Positions 35,775 to 45,012 of a DNA stretch of 64,000 bases are shown here, piece by piece. Position 1 is the stretch's first letter. Every line of letters begins with the position of its first letter. Source of the DNA: an uncultured Bacilli bacterium (lineage in GTDB: Bacteria; Bacillota_I; Bacilli_A; RF39; UBA660); contig CAKOOJ010000004.1 in assembly GCA_934098385.1 (NCBI GenBank), positions 22,619-86,618 on the forward strand. Reading direction: 5' to 3'. The position numbers and the translations under genes were made by a program. The notes below the pieces were generated by a model. It was not told where the DNA came from. It did not search any database and saw nothing but the letters and a program-made list of their open reading frames with translations.

Positions 35775-36689
35775 TCATTTTTTTATCAATTTCTTGCTTT
35801 TTTCTAACAATATATCATTATATAATTGATAATCAGGAAATTTAGAAATCCATTTCATCGAATTTAAACAATCATATATCATCAATCTATTTTCAAATTC
35901 TTTTTCACAACAAATTTCAGGATAGAATTCTTTTAATAAATCCATAATTATTAAATAATCATTTGGGTCGTAATAAAAGCCCGACTCACCATTCATAATA
36001 AAACTTCCTGGTTTTCTAATCATTCTATTGATAGTATCAAATTCTTTATCAATTGGAGCAACAGTATAGCATTCAAAATCTATTAATTTTAAACCATCTT
36101 GAAATAATATAATATTATTAAAATGGATGTCACCATGTATAAATCCATACGTTGTATCTTCTAAATCACTTTTCATATATTGCTTCAATTCACCAAAATA
36201 TGCAATTTTTTCTTTAGAAAATATGTTTTTTTCTATACATTTTTCTAGGTAATTATCAAATGACTCAATTATCTCTATTGGATTATATTTTATCTCACAC
36301 TTGACAGAGTGAATTTTTTTTAATATTTCCACCAAATTTAATACTATGCCTCGTTTTTCCTGATAATTCAGTTTACCCCAAACATTAAATAAACTTTGTC
36401 CTTTTATTTTCTCTTCTATCGTATAAACATAAGGAATAAGTTGTTTTGAATCATCAGCAACCCAAAGATTTGGACAATATAAATTTGAATTATTTTTAAA
36501 AAATGATACTTCATTTTTAACACCTTGCTCTTTATTTTGATTAATACAAATTTTCAATACAAATTTATCATTTAAGTCAAATACTGCACGGTTGAAACCA
36601 ATCTTTAATTCTGAACATTCATTTACATCACATAAATTGTATTTTTTTAATATTACACTTAAATATTTTAATAATTCATTGTTTGCCAT
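35775..36689 (-). CDS. aminoglycoside phosphotransferase/choline kinase-like enzyme (first of two)
   Basis: 304 aa of the APH fold. N-lobe 'IGFNRAVFDLNDKFVLKI' with the ATP-binding Lys, catalytic loop 'GFIHGDIHFNNII' (H-G-D-x-x-x-x-N) and metal-binding 'KLIDFECYTV'. APH-fold enzymes phosphorylate hydroxyls of small molecules. In this operon a pathway intermediate is a likelier substrate than an antibiotic. AAAAGGATTATT precedes the ATG. Confidence 0.82.
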   Translation of the reverse strand: MANNELLKYLSVILKKYNLCDVNECSELKIGFNRAVFDLNDKFVLKICINQNKEQGVKNEVSFFKNNSNLYCPNLWVADDSKQLIPYVYTIEEKIKGQSLFNVWGKLNYQEKRGIVLNLVEILKKIHSVKCEIKYNPIEIIESFDNYLEKCIEKNIFSKEKIAYFGELKQYMKSDLEDTTYGFIHGDIHFNNIILFQDGLKLIDFECYTVAPIDKEFDTINRMIRKPGSFIMNGESGFYYDPNDYLIIMDLLKEFYPEICCEKEFENRLMIYDCLNSMKWISKFPDYQLYNDILLEKSKKLIKK

Positions 36690-36702
36690 TGTAATAATCC
36701 TT

Positions 36703-37629
36703 TTATATTTTTTTTACTAATTTTTTAATGCTTGGTTTATTTAAATCGGAAATGTTTTCAATTCCCAATTCTCCCATTTTATCTCCTAAACACCAAGAAC
36801 GGTCATTTTCAAAATCAGAATATAAGTATATGTCGCCATCAATTATTTCACCGATTTCATACCCTGGCTTGCATATACAAGTACATCCATAAACTTTGTT
36901 ATCTGGAGTAATACATACTTTTTTCACACCAGCACTACATTGAAATCTATTTGGCGCATTCACAGTATCACATCCAAAAGTCCCACTTCTTCTAACTTCT
37001 AACTCATTTATATCATACTTATCTCTAGCTAATTGTAATTGAGTAAAGAAACTATCATAATCATTTTTATCAAGTCCAATATTTACCAAATTTTTCGCTC
37101 TACCTTGAATAAAAATTTTGTTAAATTCTATTCCTGATGCACCTAAATTATAAGCATTATCACAGATTTTAAGTGTATCTTTTGCATTTTGATTTGTTAT
37201 AGTAGTCATTAATACAGTTCTAATTCCTTTGCTACGTAATAATTGAATAACTGTATTCAACATATTATTTGTAATACCATTAAGGCTATCTTGTATTTCA
37301 AAATGATAAGACATAAAAACATTTTTTATTCCATTTTCCTTCAATAAATCAATTATTTCCGGTTCTTTATATATTCTTAGTCCATTTGTCATAATCCAAT
37401 CTTGTCCAACAATTTTATAAGAGCGTAAATATCCCAAATCAACAAGAGGTTCAGCACCATCAATTCTTACAATTTTAAATTTTTCTGAATAGTACTTAGC
37501 AAGTTGTTCTAACTCCTCAGGTGTTCTATTGCCAGTATAACCAATATAACAATGTTTACAGGCAACATTACATTTTGAACAAGCCATTAAAATTACTCTA
37601 TACCCTTCATATTTTTTTAATTCTTTCAT
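36703..37629 (-). CDS. radical SAM protein with SPASM-like C-terminal cysteines
   Basis: 308 aa. The cluster motif CNVACKHCYIG (C-x3-C-x2-C) begins near residue 21 after 'VILMACSK'. The partial TIM barrel is followed by a cysteine-rich end (CSAGVKKVC..., CTCICKPGYE, and later C) that resembles the auxiliary-cluster (SPASM/twitch) region of peptide- or sugar-modifying radical SAM enzymes. No precursor peptide gene is evident nearby, so a small-molecule substrate is plausible. TAGGAGGAG lies before the ATG. Confidence 0.82.
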   Translation of the reverse strand: MKELKKYEGYRVILMACSKCNVACKHCYIGYTGNRTPEELEQLAKYYSEKFKIVRIDGAEPLVDLGYLRSYKIVGQDWIMTNGLRIYKEPEIIDLLKENGIKNVFMSYHFEIQDSLNGITNNMLNTVIQLLRSKGIRTVLMTTITNQNAKDTLKICDNAYNLGASGIEFNKIFIQGRAKNLVNIGLDKNDYDSFFTQLQLARDKYDINELEVRRSGTFGCDTVNAPNRFQCSAGVKKVCITPDNKVYGCTCICKPGYEIGEIIDGDIYLYSDFENDRSWCLGDKMGELGIENISDLNKPSIKKLVKKI

Positions 37630-37640
37630 CTTTTCTCCTC

Positions 37641-38540
37641 CTAAATAATATTTTTCTTTTTTAATACTTTTTTATTAACATTAGAATTAAACCATTTTGG
37701 TATTTCACAATGAAAATTATCTGTAAAATCTAAAAAATTCTTCATTTTTTCAAGTCCATCTTCTAACGTTTTTCCGTTAGTTCTAAGTGCATATAAAATA
37801 TAGTCTAAGATATATAAACTGCCATATAAGTAATATACTTGCCAAAAATTTTTTGGAATATTACCATCAAAGTAATTTAACATAATACTTGAATAAAAAT
37901 TTGGAAAATCCATGTTGCAAGCATTACTCGATAAATCTTCCCATGGATTAGAAACTTTACATACATCTAAATCAATAAACACTATTTTACTATCATTTAT
38001 AACAACATTTCCTGGATGAAAATCACCATGAATTATTGAATTACCTGGCATTTTTTTCAATAATTCACTATATTCACTAACATAATTATCGAATAAATCA
38101 AGGGGACAATCATCGATTTTTAAATCAACAATTTTATTCATTTTCTTCTTAAAAGATTTAATATAACTATCATATACTATAGCTTTATCATTTGTTTTTA
38201 TATTATGCATTTTAGCCAATTCTTTTGCAACTAATCCACCACATTGAGCTTCTAGTTCACAATTAACTAAAATTTCATCTAAAGAAATGCCATCAATCCA
38301 ATCTAATAGAGCATATCCTTTTGTAGCATTTAAAATTCCTTTTTCATAAACTTTAGGAACATTTATTCCATTTATATATAAGTTTTCAATATTTGATAAA
38401 GCTGCATATCTACTATTCATAAATCTAGCATCGAATAATCTCAATAAATAATATTTACCATCTTTATATACTTTATATTTCTCAACTGATGATGCACCAG
38501 AATTAACCTTATTTATTAACATATAATTATCAATTATCAT
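37641..38540 (-). CDS. aminoglycoside phosphotransferase/choline kinase-like enzyme (second of two)
   Basis: 299 aa, APH fold. 'NSGASSVEKYKVYKDGKYYLLRLF' contains the nucleotide-binding loop and Lys region; the catalytic loop is 'IIHGDFHPGNVVI' and the metal site 'IVFIDLDVC'. Clearly a different paralogue from 35775-36689. Its ATG directly follows the TAG of the ABC ATPase gene. Two APH-type kinases in one operon suggest two phosphorylation steps or two substrates. Confidence 0.82.
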   Translation of the reverse strand: MIIDNYMLINKVNSGASSVEKYKVYKDGKYYLLRLFDARFMNSRYAALSNIENLYINGINVPKVYEKGILNATKGYALLDWIDGISLDEILVNCELEAQCGGLVAKELAKMHNIKTNDKAIVYDSYIKSFKKKMNKIVDLKIDDCPLDLFDNYVSEYSELLKKMPGNSIIHGDFHPGNVVINDSKIVFIDLDVCKVSNPWEDLSSNACNMDFPNFYSSIMLNYFDGNIPKNFWQVYYLYGSLYILDYILYALRTNGKTLEDGLEKMKNFLDFTDNFHCEIPKWFNSNVNKKVLKKKNII

Positions 38541-39215
38541 CTAATGTATCACTTTATACTTTCCGTTATCTTTAACTTTCACTCTGCCATTTTTGATATA
38601 AATTATCTTATCGGATATTTCTTTAACTAGTTCTTCTTCATGGGAAACAATTAATAATGTCATATCATCTTTTGCCATTTTAATAATTAGATTTATTACT
38701 TCCTGTTTCATTTCTTTATCTAAAGCACTTGTGGGTTCATCTAACAATATTAACTTTGGTTTCATAAGCAGCGTACGAGCTATGGCTACTCTTTGTTTTT
38801 GACCCCCTGATAATTCATCTGGATAATTATCAGATTTATCCGTTAACTTTATTTTTTTTAACATTGCCATTGCTTGTTTTTTAGCAACTTCTTCTGATAT
38901 GTTTTTTATCTTTATTAAACCTATTGTTAAGTTTTGTAAAACAGTTAAATGTTCAAACAAATTATATTCTTGAAACACAATGCCAATTTTTTGCCGAAGT
39001 TTTAGTAAATCTAATGAGTAAATATCCTTGTTTTCAAAATATATAACTCCATTATCAATACTTTCTAATCTGTTAATACATTTCAGCAACGTGCTTTTGC
39101 CACATCCTGATTTTCCGATAATTGAAACAACTTCACCTTTATTAATTTCAAAATTAATATTTTCTAAAATTGTCGTGTTTTTATATTTTTTTGAGACATT
39201 TTTAAATTTTAGCAT
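38541..39215 (-). CDS. amino-acid-type ABC transporter ATPase (GlnQ-like)
   Basis: 224 aa. Walker A 'GKSGCGKST' (about 34-42), Q-loop 'FQEYNLF', signature 'LSGGQKQRVAIAR', Walker B 'LILLDEPTSAL' and switch His in 'LIVSHEEEL'. Typical size and sequence of polar amino acid importers. Overlaps the permease gene by 14 bases. With the next two genes it forms a full importer inside the island. Confidence 0.93.
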   Translation of the reverse strand: MLKFKNVSKKYKNTTILENINFEINKGEVVSIIGKSGCGKSTLLKCINRLESIDNGVIYFENKDIYSLDLLKLRQKIGIVFQEYNLFEHLTVLQNLTIGLIKIKNISEEVAKKQAMAMLKKIKLTDKSDNYPDELSGGQKQRVAIARTLLMKPKLILLDEPTSALDKEMKQEVINLIIKMAKDDMTLLIVSHEEELVKEISDKIIYIKNGRVKVKDNGKYKVIH

Positions 39216-39987
39216 TCTTTATTCCCCCTTCATAATTTCGTGGATTTATTTTTTTATACAACAAATCCAAAACTTTACCTATAACATAACATAATACAAA
39301 ATAAATTAATGCTGTAATAATTAGTGGGAAAAATGCTTCATAAGTTCTATTTCTTATAATATCACTAGCTTTTGTTAAATCCATTATAGAAATATAACCT
39401 GCAATTGACGTTAATTTTATCGATGATACTATTTCATTTTTATAAACAGGAATTATATACACTAATGCCTGTGGAAAAACAATATATCTAAAAGTTTTAT
39501 ATTTATTAAATCCAAGTGAATAAGCAGAATATATTTGAGATATATTAATAGAAGCCATTGCACCTTTAATTATTTCAGATACATAAGCTGAAAAATATAA
39601 CGAAAACGTGATAATTGCTACTATCATAGGATTTATATTTACGTTTCCAAAAATAACATAATAAAATGTTAAAAGTAAAACTGTTATTGGTATTCCTTGC
39701 ATTAGTTTTATATAAAAACTAAATATTTTACTTAGAAAAGGTAATTTACACTTTTGAATATAATATATTACTACTCCTACTATAGTTCCCAACAATATTG
39801 AAGTAATGGAAATAATACTTGTAGAAAAAAGACCATTCAATAACAATTTATATCTATTTTCTTCTATTAAAGTTATATAAAAACTATTTGATATATCATT
39901 AACCATAATTGTTATTTCGTTCTTATAAAGAAATATTATAAATATTATTATTAACGTAATTAATATTTTAAATTTTTTCAATTTCAC
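39202..39987 (-). CDS. amino-acid-type ABC transporter permease
   Basis: 261 aa, starting with GTG seven bases behind AGGAGG. Five or six hydrophobic helices; the HisM/GlnP-type coupling loop is 'YVSEIIKGAMASINISQIYSAYSLGFNKYKTFRYIVFPQAL', of which the core is SAYSLGFNKYKTF plus FPQAL. One permease subunit would form a homodimer with the GlnQ-like ATPase. Confidence 0.9.
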   Translation of the reverse strand: MKLKKFKILITLIIIFIIFLYKNEITIMVNDISNSFYITLIEENRYKLLLNGLFSTSIISITSILLGTIVGVVIYYIQKCKLPFLSKIFSFYIKLMQGIPITVLLLTFYYVIFGNVNINPMIVAIITFSLYFSAYVSEIIKGAMASINISQIYSAYSLGFNKYKTFRYIVFPQALVYIIPVYKNEIVSSIKLTSIAGYISIMDLTKASDIIRNRTYEAFFPLIITALIYFVLCYVIGKVLDLLYKKINPRNYEGGIKNAKI

Positions 39988-39996
39988 ATCTACCTC

Positions 39997-40767
39997 CTAT
40001 TTTCTTGTAACTAACACTATTCCACCTTCATAATCCGGTTCAGAAAAAAGGACCTGTTTCTTTCTCTCTTCTGTAACTATTATAGAACAACCTGCCATGT
40101 CTACCTTTCCAGAAACAATTGCAGGAATAATACCATCAAATGCCATTTCTATCATTTGAATTTTATATCCTAATTTATATCCAATATAATTAATAACATC
40201 TATGTCATATCCAACAATTGTATTATTTTTCATATAAGAAAATGGTGCTGAACCTGATACAGTAGCAAATTTTATTGTATTGGTATATTTATAATCATAT
40301 ACTTCTAATTCTTTAATGCTTTCATCAGTACCAAACCATTTTTCTTCAAATTTATACAAAGTATTATCATTTTTCATTTCTAAAATAATACTATCAATTT
40401 CTTGTTTCAATTCTCCTTTTTGAGAATTTATTGCAAATGCATAACTATCATTTGTCAATTGTTCATCAAGAATTTTTAAGCTATTTGTTTTTCTTAAAAT
40501 TTCCTGTGCTAAAGGTTCATCTGTTAAAAAAGCATCTATTTTACCAGCTTTCAAAGCCGATATTTCATCACTATAACTATTATAATAAGTTGGAATTGCT
40601 GTTTTAAGCCTTTTTTCTAATAATTTGTCGTATTCTGAACCAGTATATATACCGATTTTTGAAGACTGTAAATCATCAACACAAGTTATTTCTTTTATTT
40701 TATTACTACATCCAGATAGTAATATCAGAAATAAAATTATATATAATAAATTAAATTTTTTTAACAT
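39997..40767 (-). CDS. amino-acid ABC transporter substrate-binding lipoprotein
   Basis: 256 aa from ATG at 40767 (AAAGGACAT upstream); this start gives a proper lipoprotein signal with lipobox LSGC at about 17-20. It is a family 3 extracellular binding protein: 'SSKIGIYTGSEYDKLL', 'KAGKIDAFLTDEPLA', 'FSYMKNNTIVGYDIDVINYIGYKLGYK' (in part) and 'SGKVDMAGCSIIVTEERKKQVLFSEPDY'. The last two are classic for polar amino acid binders. The start lies within the last 17 bases of the upstream ATP-grasp gene. Confidence 0.9.
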   Translation of the reverse strand: MLKKFNLLYIILFLILLSGCSNKIKEITCVDDLQSSKIGIYTGSEYDKLLEKRLKTAIPTYYNSYSDEISALKAGKIDAFLTDEPLAQEILRKTNSLKILDEQLTNDSYAFAINSQKGELKQEIDSIILEMKNDNTLYKFEEKWFGTDESIKELEVYDYKYTNTIKFATVSGSAPFSYMKNNTIVGYDIDVINYIGYKLGYKIQMIEMAFDGIIPAIVSGKVDMAGCSIIVTEERKKQVLFSEPDYEGGIVLVTRK

Positions 40768-42007
40768 ATGTCCTTTCCCTTTCCTTTTCTGTTTCAATTT
40801 GAAATTCATTAAATATATTTTGCATTTTCTGAAGAGTTTCTTGTTCATCTCTACCAGTAACTTGAACCCAACCAGATGAATCGTTTCCTACTCTTCTTTT
40901 TTTCTGATATTCTCCAACTTTTGCAAACATTTCTCCTGAAATGACGCCATCCATTTGTAATAGTTCTTCTAAAGGGGTTAGCTTTGAAATAATTCCTTCT
41001 TTATTTGGCAAATATAAATCTCCAACACTTATAATAGGCTGTCTATAACTTAGTTTTACAGGTTTATGTATTGCTATATCTAATAATAAATTATAAATAT
41101 CAATTCCGTATGAATAACTATGATTTAATGTAGCTTGACACCCTGGCAATCTCCAGCCTAGTTCACTAGCTTTAATATTGCCATTTTTATCTATAAATAC
41201 TTCTATAGTCATTGCTCCATCTTTTAAATTCATGCCAGTAACTATTTGTTGGATAAAATTTTTAGGAACAAACTTAAAATATGATGGTATTTTAGGAACA
41301 GTCATATGACAATTTAAGTCGTTTGAAATAGATGCCCATATGGTAGGATTTGGAATATATGTAAGATATGAATCTAATACTATACCATTTTGTACTAAAC
41401 TTTCTATAGACCATTCATGATCATAACAGAAATCTTCAATCATATATTTACCTTCTACAATATTAATATCTAAGTTTTCTACGTCTTCTAATGAAGAAAT
41501 TATATAAGTATCTATACTATTCATACCTCTTCTTGGTTTAAATATTATTTTTTTACATCCATTTTGATTAAAATACCTTTTTAATTCTTCCTTACTATTA
41601 ACCTCTGAAAAGTCTACAGTATCTATACCTATTTCTCTAAATCTTTTCTTCATATCAACTTTATCTCTAACCCATTTTATTTGTTTATCCGTTAACGAAT
41701 ATAATCCCAATTTATTTGCAAACTTATTTGCAAATTCTAAATAATACTCTGAATCATTTAAGAAATAATCTATATTCATTATTTTACTATCATTTAGCCA
41801 CGATTTAAACTTAGAAACTTCATCATCCATATCATTGTAGTAATCAATTATATAGTTAGGAGCATTTTTTGTTCTATTCAAGTATTCTTCACTAAAAAAT
41901 TTCATATTTTTATTTGTTCTAATAATTATTGGATTTATATCGCTTCTTTTTAATAATGCATGTGACAAATTTGACTCATATTCTTCAAAATACAATAATG
42001 TTTTCAT
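40751..42007 (-). CDS. ATP-grasp ligase, larger of two (carboxylate-amine ligase type)
   Basis: 418 aa. ATP-grasp landmarks: 'DKVDMKKRFREIGIDT' before the B domain, 'KKIIFKPRRGMNSID' (nucleotide-binding Lys and loop), 'MIEDFCYDHEWSIESLVQNG' and 'AMTIEVFIDKNGNIKASELGWRLPGCQ' with the metal-binding Glu and the final loop. The overall form is that of amino-acid or dipeptide ligases (BacD/carbamoyl-phosphate-synthetase-like). Likely joins a carboxylate and an amine with ATP; substrates unknown. Its last bases overlap the lipoprotein gene, and its first four overlap the other ATP-grasp gene. Confidence 0.8.
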   Translation of the reverse strand: MKTLLYFEEYESNLSHALLKRSDINPIIIRTNKNMKFFSEEYLNRTKNAPNYIIDYYNDMDDEVSKFKSWLNDSKIMNIDYFLNDSEYYLEFANKFANKLGLYSLTDKQIKWVRDKVDMKKRFREIGIDTVDFSEVNSKEELKRYFNQNGCKKIIFKPRRGMNSIDTYIISSLEDVENLDINIVEGKYMIEDFCYDHEWSIESLVQNGIVLDSYLTYIPNPTIWASISNDLNCHMTVPKIPSYFKFVPKNFIQQIVTGMNLKDGAMTIEVFIDKNGNIKASELGWRLPGCQATLNHSYSYGIDIYNLLLDIAIHKPVKLSYRQPIISVGDLYLPNKEGIISKLTPLEELLQMDGVISGEMFAKVGEYQKKRRVGNDSSGWVQVTGRDEQETLQKMQNIFNEFQIETEKERERTYVKKI

Positions 42008-42885
42008 TTTTCTATTCTCCTTATTAATTTTTTTGCAAAATGATTAACCGATTCATTCTTCAGTTTTTCATCTGGTATAAATTTAAAAAGTAAATCCGGT
42101 TCTGCTAATTCAACTTCCATAATCATTGGCTTGTTATTATGCAATACAATATCAATTCGCATATATAAATGATTTGAATACTCTTCTATCTTAGATACTT
42201 TATCTGCTAATTTTTTTACAGCTTCTGGTATATTCGTTAAATATACTGGCTTTTTTCTATTAGCAAATATTCCCGGATATCTCATCATATTGTGTGTATT
42301 TACACCATCAATATATATACATGCAAATTCTCCATTTTTAACTTCTCCAATATATGGTTGTAGCATAATACCATTATCTTCACACTTTATAATTTTTTCA
42401 AAAGGCTTTATAATTTTATCTGTGTATAGTGATTCATTGTTATCAACTAAAAATGTATTTTCACCACTTCCTGATATTATTGGTTTTAAAACTTTCGGTT
42501 TTTTTTCATCAAACTTAATATCATTAAATAAATCTTCTAATTTATAAATAAATTCAGTTGGAATAATTGGTATTTCATATTTTGCCAATAATTCAAATTG
42601 TTTATCTTTTCTAATATTATTTGAAACTAATTCAGGACTGTTTAATAATAAAATTTGACTTTGTTTGATCATATTTAACCATGTTTTGAATTCTAAATAA
42701 TTGTTTTGATAGCCCCAAACAGAACGCAATACTAAAGCAATATATTCATCATAATTTACATCTGCATCCTCCCACGAAATAATATCAGCATTATATCCAC
42801 TTTGAATTAAAGCATTTTGTAATAACTTGTCTTCTTCTATTTTGTTTTTCCGCTTATTACAAGAAACTATCGCTATTTTTTTCAT
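42004..42885 (-). CDS. ATP-grasp ligase, smaller of two (RimK/DcsG-like)
   Basis: 293 aa from ATG at 42885, two bases after the aminotransferase stop. The N-terminus 'IAIVSCNKR' with 'YIALVLRSVWGYQNNYLEFKTWL' is characteristic of ATP-grasp enzymes related to glutathione synthetase and the cycloserine ligase DcsG. The core 'PKVLKPIISGSGENTF', 'MLQPYIGEVKNGEFACIYIDG' and 'HLYMRIDIVLHNNKPMIMEVELAEPDL' supplies ATP and metal ligands. Two distinct ATP-grasp ligases beside an aminotransferase strongly suggest assembly of an amide-linked amino-acid derivative. Confidence 0.8.
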   Translation of the reverse strand: MKKIAIVSCNKRKNKIEEDKLLQNALIQSGYNADIISWEDADVNYDEYIALVLRSVWGYQNNYLEFKTWLNMIKQSQILLLNSPELVSNNIRKDKQFELLAKYEIPIIPTEFIYKLEDLFNDIKFDEKKPKVLKPIISGSGENTFLVDNNESLYTDKIIKPFEKIIKCEDNGIMLQPYIGEVKNGEFACIYIDGVNTHNMMRYPGIFANRKKPVYLTNIPEAVKKLADKVSKIEEYSNHLYMRIDIVLHNNKPMIMEVELAEPDLLFKFIPDEKLKNESVNHFAKKLIRRIEK

Positions 42886-42887
42886 AC

Positions 42888-44411
42888 TTATCTTAACTTC
42901 CTTAAACATCTATTCATAGCACCGAAGTGTTCTATAATATCCTCTCTTGGCAAAGCAGTAGTAACTCTACCTACCAACTGATCTTGATTTGGCCATGAAA
43001 TAGATTGTCCTAAAATAATCTTGATTTTTTCTTGTTCATACATGTACTTCAATAGTTCCTTCTCATTACTAATTGTTCTTCCATAATCACTTGATTTATT
43101 CTTAAGATTGGTATAATCTAGCATTACAAAGAAACCGGATTCTGGATAAGTACCATCAACAATATTCACTCCAGGTATTCCTTCTAATAATTCATTTATA
43201 TTAAAATCATTTTGAGCATATCTCCTTATTTCATTTTCTATTTTATTTCGCAAATCTATATCTTTAATAGAGTCAATTCCTTCAACTAAAGATTTTAATA
43301 ATTCTAATCTATATCTATATTCATCGATAATAGGATTAAAGAATTTATCATATTCCCTATATCTTTCTACACTAGAATTAAATGCCCCAGCTAATGCACG
43401 ACCTTGTAAAACTGGCGAAGAATCCATAGTTTGGAAAATATAATTTCTTATTCCTCTAATTATTATTTCATTTGCAACTACCATTCCTGCCCTAATAGAA
43501 GCAAGTCCATAACTTTTAGATAATCCAGTTATTGTAATGGTATTATCGAAGTATTTAGTATATTCTCCCATAGGTTTTGCTAAATTATTTCTATCAAATG
43601 TAAGATCTCTATATATCAAATCATCAATAACAAATACACCTTTTTCTAAGCAAACATCACCTATTTTTTCTAATATTTCACAATTATTATCATTCATGAC
43701 CTTTCCTAAAGGATTATGTGGATTTTCATTCAAAAATGCTACGACTTTTGGTGTATATTCAAGTTTTCCTCTATACCTCTCTTCTAATTGTCGATTTATT
43801 TCATCAATTCTCAAAGATAATTTTTCTGGATTAACATACCAATTATCTTCAATAGACAAAGGTAAAATTTCAACCGTGGCTCCAGCAGAACGCTCAGGAG
43901 TAAAAGTAAAAAGTCCATAATTTGGTCCAGTCATCAAGACTACATCATGTGGTCTTGCTATTATTTTCATAATGATATTGAATGCTTGTGTTGTAGATAA
44001 TGTAAATATTATGTTATCCTCAGATATACCAGCTTCATTTTGAAATCCTTCTCTTTTTAAATAATCAACTATAATCTTTCTTGAATATTCATCTCCAGCT
44101 GCCATTGGATAATCAGATAATTTATCTTCATATATAACATTCAATAACTCTTTTTTACATGGTGGAAATGCTTCTGTTCTCATTGGACTACCACCACCCA
44201 ACGATCTAGAGTTTCTACCTCTTATCCTTTCGTTTTCTAATTCATATAATTCATTCCCATATAGTTCAAAAGCATCATATATTTTTGCAACTTCCGAAGA
44301 ATAAGTACCACCAAATTTTGGCTCTCCTAAATTTGGCAACCCCCTCACAAAATGTTCCAATATTGGTTTGTCTTTTATAACTCTTTCTAATGATAATGGC
44401 AATTTTGACAT
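42888..44411 (-). CDS. PLP-dependent aminotransferase (class I/II)
   Basis: 507 aa from ATG at 44411, preceded by GGAGGGATTAAAT. Fold type I landmarks: 'STTQAFNIIMKI', 'TGPNYGLFTF', 'NENPHNPLGKVM' (Asn for PLP), 'IDDLIYRDL' (Asp for the pyridine nitrogen) and the Schiff-base Lys in 'ITGLSKSYGLASIRAGMVV'. It is about 100 residues longer than typical members, with an extended N-terminus. First gene of the island's biosynthetic run, behind a terminator/palindrome. Confidence 0.88.
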   Translation of the reverse strand: MSKLPLSLERVIKDKPILEHFVRGLPNLGEPKFGGTYSSEVAKIYDAFELYGNELYELENERIRGRNSRSLGGGSPMRTEAFPPCKKELLNVIYEDKLSDYPMAAGDEYSRKIIVDYLKREGFQNEAGISEDNIIFTLSTTQAFNIIMKIIARPHDVVLMTGPNYGLFTFTPERSAGATVEILPLSIEDNWYVNPEKLSLRIDEINRQLEERYRGKLEYTPKVVAFLNENPHNPLGKVMNDNNCEILEKIGDVCLEKGVFVIDDLIYRDLTFDRNNLAKPMGEYTKYFDNTITITGLSKSYGLASIRAGMVVANEIIIRGIRNYIFQTMDSSPVLQGRALAGAFNSSVERYREYDKFFNPIIDEYRYRLELLKSLVEGIDSIKDIDLRNKIENEIRRYAQNDFNINELLEGIPGVNIVDGTYPESGFFVMLDYTNLKNKSSDYGRTISNEKELLKYMYEQEKIKIILGQSISWPNQDQLVGRVTTALPREDIIEHFGAMNRCLRKLR

Positions 44412-44441
44412 ATTTAATCCCTCCAATTTGATATTATTATA

Positions 44442-44479
44442 CATCAAAAAAGTTGAATAATTGTATTCAACTTTTTGAT
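44442..44479. promoter_or_regulatory. long inverted repeat between the Nudix and aminotransferase genes
   Basis: Stem ATCAAAAAAGTTGAAT / ATTCAACTTTTTGAT (one-base bulge), followed on the minus strand by TTTTTTGATG and a TATAAT box. It can act as terminator for LysR-Nudix and may also be an operator for the aminotransferase operon. Confidence 0.65.
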
Positions 44480-44488
44480 ATGTATTAT

Positions 44489-45010
44489 CTAATTTTTCGA
44501 TTTTAAAAATGGCAAAATGTATTTTTCAATTCTTTCAATTAAAGGAAATTCTATTTCACCGTTACTTATCATATTTTTTATTTCTTCAATATTAATCCAT
44601 TCAGCTTTCGAATAATATATCTCATCTGTAAAAACAGTTTCTAAATTTAAATCCTTTTGAATTATAAATGTTTCATATATATAATGATATGGTTTTCTAA
44701 TATCTTCACCTAATTTAATGATTTTGTCAGTATTTGTAAGTTTGATGCCTATTTTTTTTAATATTATTTTTTTTATAGTACTATACGAGTCATCTCCGCT
44801 GGCAACATTACCATTAATGCTAGTCCAATACCCTGGATATCTTAAATCAAAATTTAATGACTTTTTAACCATTAAAACTTCATTGCTAGAATTAATGATC
44901 CATACATTAACAGTTAAGTGATAAAGGCCATCTGGAATATCATCTATATTATTTTCTTGCACAACTTTTCCAGTTTTTTTAAAATTTTTATCATATAAAT
45001 CCCATATCAT
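44489..45010 (-). CDS. Idi-like Nudix protein with a degenerate Nudix box
   Basis: 173 aa. Overall like the isopentenyl-diphosphate-isomerase branch of Nudix proteins: 'YDKNFKKTGKVVQ', 'LYHLTVNVWIINSSNEVLMVKKS', 'YPGYWTSINGNVASGDDS'. In the Nudix box the catalytic REUxEE is replaced by KKIILKKIG, so hydrolysis by the usual mechanism is doubtful. Two bases separate it from the LysR gene, so they share a transcript. It may bind rather than cleave a nucleotide-linked pathway compound. Confidence 0.75.
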   Translation of the reverse strand: MIWDLYDKNFKKTGKVVQENNIDDIPDGLYHLTVNVWIINSSNEVLMVKKSLNFDLRYPGYWTSINGNVASGDDSYSTIKKIILKKIGIKLTNTDKIIKLGEDIRKPYHYIYETFIIQKDLNLETVFTDEIYYSKAEWINIEEIKNMISNGEIEFPLIERIEKYILPFLKSKN

Positions 45011-45012
45011 AT

